Virus record (IMG/VR): IMGVR_UViG_3300018044_000001
Coordinates: 24,573 to 88,572 of that record
DNA length: 64,000 nt
Reading direction: 5' to 3' (one strand)
DNA from: a virus
Position 1 is the first letter of the stretch. Each line of letters starts with the position of its first letter. A program made the position numbers and the translations under genes. This document shows positions 62,782 through 64,000 of this stretch, in pieces. The notes under the pieces were generated by a model. It did not search any database and was not told where the DNA came from. It worked only from the letters and a program-made list of their open reading frames with translations.

Positions 62782-62943
62782 GTGAGCGCTGGCGACGACA
62801 AGGAATGCCTGTTCGTGGCGGGGACGCCGATCTGGTCCCCGTGGCGCGACCCGACGTTCCTGGCAGCAATCAAGGCAGCCAGCGACGCGTACCACGCGGC
62901 AGTTGAGATGGCACTAGCGGAATGGGAGGCAGGACGTGAGTAA
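62782..62943 (+). CDS. first rightward gene, 53 residues, probably leaderless
   Basis: VSAGDDKECLFVAG then TFLAAIKAASDAYHAAVEMALAEW, a helical protein. The GTG is at the predicted transcription start. Overlaps the next gene by eight bases. Unknown. Confidence 0.6.
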   Translation: MSAGDDKECLFVAGTPIWSPWRDPTFLAAIKAASDAYHAAVEMALAEWEAGRE

Positions 62944-63190
62944 GTCGGTGTACGTGCTGTACAAGGACGTAGATGGCGATATTTTCCACAAGGGGTTCTG
63001 CGATTTTCTGGGTGTCTACGGAACTCTGGACGATGCCAAAACAACAGCCGATCACTATGACCTCAAGAAAAAGTTACGATGGGAACACGACGAGTACGGC
63101 GGCATCTTCGGTCAGTCTGCGTGGACAGCCAAGATCAAGAAGGGCATCATCGCCGTGATCGAAGATTGTGACGTGGGCGAAGCGTCATGA
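62936..63190 (+). CDS. 84-residue early protein
   Basis: SKSVYVLYKDVDGDIFHKGF, GTLDDAKTTADHYDLKKKL and IIAVIEDCDVGEAS: beta-alpha-beta layout. GTG start. Not recognised. Confidence 0.55.
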   Translation: MSKSVYVLYKDVDGDIFHKGFCDFLGVYGTLDDAKTTADHYDLKKKLRWEHDEYGGIFGQSAWTAKIKKGIIAVIEDCDVGEAS

Positions 63191-63306
63191 CCAACTGGTT
63201 CAAGCAGCTATTCTGCAAGCACGACTGGACCTACGTGCACCCGATCAACGCGAAGCAACGATCGTACTGGCTGTGCACGAAGTGCTGGAGGCGCATCAAT
63301 GAGTGA
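63187..63306 (+). CDS. 39-residue Cys/His peptide
   Basis: MTNWFKQLFCKHDWTYVHP then LCTKCWRRINE. C-x2-H and C-x2-C pairs suggest a minimal zinc finger. Overlaps both neighbours, which supports it as real. Confidence 0.55.
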   Translation: MTNWFKQLFCKHDWTYVHPINAKQRSYWLCTKCWRRINE

Positions 63307-63553
63307 AAACCCGCAAGATCGGCGCAAGTGCTTTATTGGGTGGCTCGCAGAAGACCTGCCAGATGAAGAGGCGCTAGATGAATTCCTTGCTGACTTGGTA
63401 GATGACGACAGTTTTGCCGAGGTCATCGTTGAACGTCCGCCATCGTATACGAACCAGACCGTCATTTGGCACTCGCACCGCGAAGATGAACACTCCTACA
63501 AGGGATCGCGCGCACTGCCCGTGTTCATAGAATGGGAACCAACCGATGTCTGA
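63299..63553 (+). CDS. 84-residue acidic early protein
   Basis: MSENPQDRRKCFIGWLAEDL, DEEALDEFLADLVDDDSFAEV, ending IEWEPTDV. Very acidic. Stop codon lies inside a GAAAG-N6-CTTTC site. Confidence 0.55.
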   Translation: MSENPQDRRKCFIGWLAEDLPDEEALDEFLADLVDDDSFAEVIVERPPSYTNQTVIWHSHREDEHSYKGSRALPVFIEWEPTDV

Positions 63554-63866
63554 AAGTCTGAGCTTTCTGCAACCATTCACATCTGACGAGATAGCGGAGA
63601 AACGTCGATATGTAGCTAGTCGTGTGGCTCGCGACCATTGGGGTGCAGGGGAATTGGGGTACGTTGACCATGAAGCGCGCTGGCTGGCAACCATCGATCA
63701 GATCATAGAGCAACGTGACGCCGCGGAAGAAAGAGAGATGTCGTGCTACGCTTGGGCCAAGGCAGCGCGCAAAAAAGGTAGTGGATTACCGCCATCACGT
63801 GCACTGCGCTGGATTGACGAGATGGGCGATCGCATATTCGCCAAGATCGAAGGGAACGACGCCTGA
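63546..63866 (+). CDS. 106-residue helical early protein
   Basis: MSESLSFLQPFTSDEIAEK start, then long helices (ATIDQIIEQRDAAEEREM, SCYAWAKAARKKG). Codons 3-8 are formed by a GAAAG-N6-CTTTC site. Unknown. Confidence 0.55.
   Translation: MSESLSFLQPFTSDEIAEKRRYVASRVARDHWGAGELGYVDHEARWLATIDQIIEQRDAAEEREMSCYAWAKAARKKGSGLPPSRALRWIDEMGDRIFAKIEGNDA
63552..63567. promoter_or_regulatory. GAAAG-N6-CTTTC site 8 (spacer TCTGAG)
   Basis: Overlaps the stop of one plus-strand gene and codons 3-8 of the next. Confidence 0.55.
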
Positions 63867-63871
63867 TGTCT

Positions 63872-63887
63872 GAAAGTCTGAACTTTC
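63872..63887. promoter_or_regulatory. GAAAG-N6-CTTTC site 9 (spacer TCTGAA)
   Basis: Nearly identical to site 8, including the flanking ATGTC and TGCAA. It falls inside a 17-codon frame (63866-63919) that begins MSESLNFLQ and overlaps the start of the next gene. Confidence 0.55.
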
Positions 63888-63902
63888 TGCAAAGGAGGAG
63901 TA

Positions 63903-64000
63903 GTGTCAACGTACTATAAGTGGCTCAATCCTGGCCGTATCACTACGTACCAATCGGTCAAGTGGCCGAAGCGGGTTGGATCTTGGACGCCAGATACAAA
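63903..64000 (+). CDS. partial early gene at the window end
   Basis: GTG with AAAGGAGGAG directly upstream, reading VSTYYKWLNPGRITTYQ and on into the edge. Too short to identify. Confidence 0.55.
   Translation, partial: MSTYYKWLNPGRITTYQSVKWPKRVGSWTPDT

Overview
The window reads as one contiguous stretch of a tailed double-stranded DNA phage (siphovirus layout) of an actinobacterial host. The sequence evidence is a GC-rich composition, a WhiB-like regulator, an Lsr2-like DNA-binding protein, a gp3-type recombination-directionality-like protein, an HNH protein of actinobacterial type, and many GTG starts and 1- to 4-base gene overlaps. Almost all genes lie on the minus strand, so transcription runs right to left. 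Only two short blocks are on the plus strand (21.3-22.4 kb and the right end from 62.7 kb).

Reading in the transcription direction from the right: a divergent promoter pair at 62.70-62.77 kb drives the early genes. The minus early operon (62.7-53.4 kb) holds a PD-(D/E)XK exonuclease, the gp3-like protein, a deoxyribosyltransferase-like protein, a dATP/dGTP pyrophosphohydrolase-like protein, a VRR-NUC nuclease, WhiB, three DNA methyltransferases, a replication initiator with a repeat-rich candidate origin inside it, and a DnaB/RecA-type helicase. From 53 to 48.6 kb lie small proteins, a ClpP-like protease and the terminase. From 48.6 to 40.3 kb lie small structural and zinc proteins, a seven-gene glycan locus and a secreted transglycosylase-like protein.

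A tRNA array (40.28-36.10 kb) carries 35 tRNA genes by my reading, covering all 20 amino acids including an initiator. It is interrupted by an HNH endonuclease gene, a membrane protein gene and several tRNA-sized structured spacers. Three tRNAs (Arg-TCT, Arg-CCT, Ile-TAT) do not fit the standard cloverleaf order. Ten carry C instead of the near-universal U at position 33.

Head and tail genes follow (35.5-0 kb). First is a 1555-residue portal polyprotein with Nudix, 2H, ADP-ribosyltransferase and MuF domains. Next come head genes, a scaffold-like protein, and the major capsid gene, which is split into six exons by five related group I introns (two with different homing endonucleases). A plus-strand block with the Lsr2-like gene, fibres and spikes, head-tail connectors, an integrase embedded in the late operon, the tail tube, the tail chaperone pair with a -1 frameshift, the tape measure, tail-tip proteins and two papain-like hydrolases complete the region.

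A nearly palindromic site, GAAAG-N6-CTTTC, occurs nine times, always at gene starts or junctions, and looks like an operator or RNA-level control element of this phage. Splice sites, tRNA folds and operator function are inferred by eye from the sequence; no search or folding program was run.
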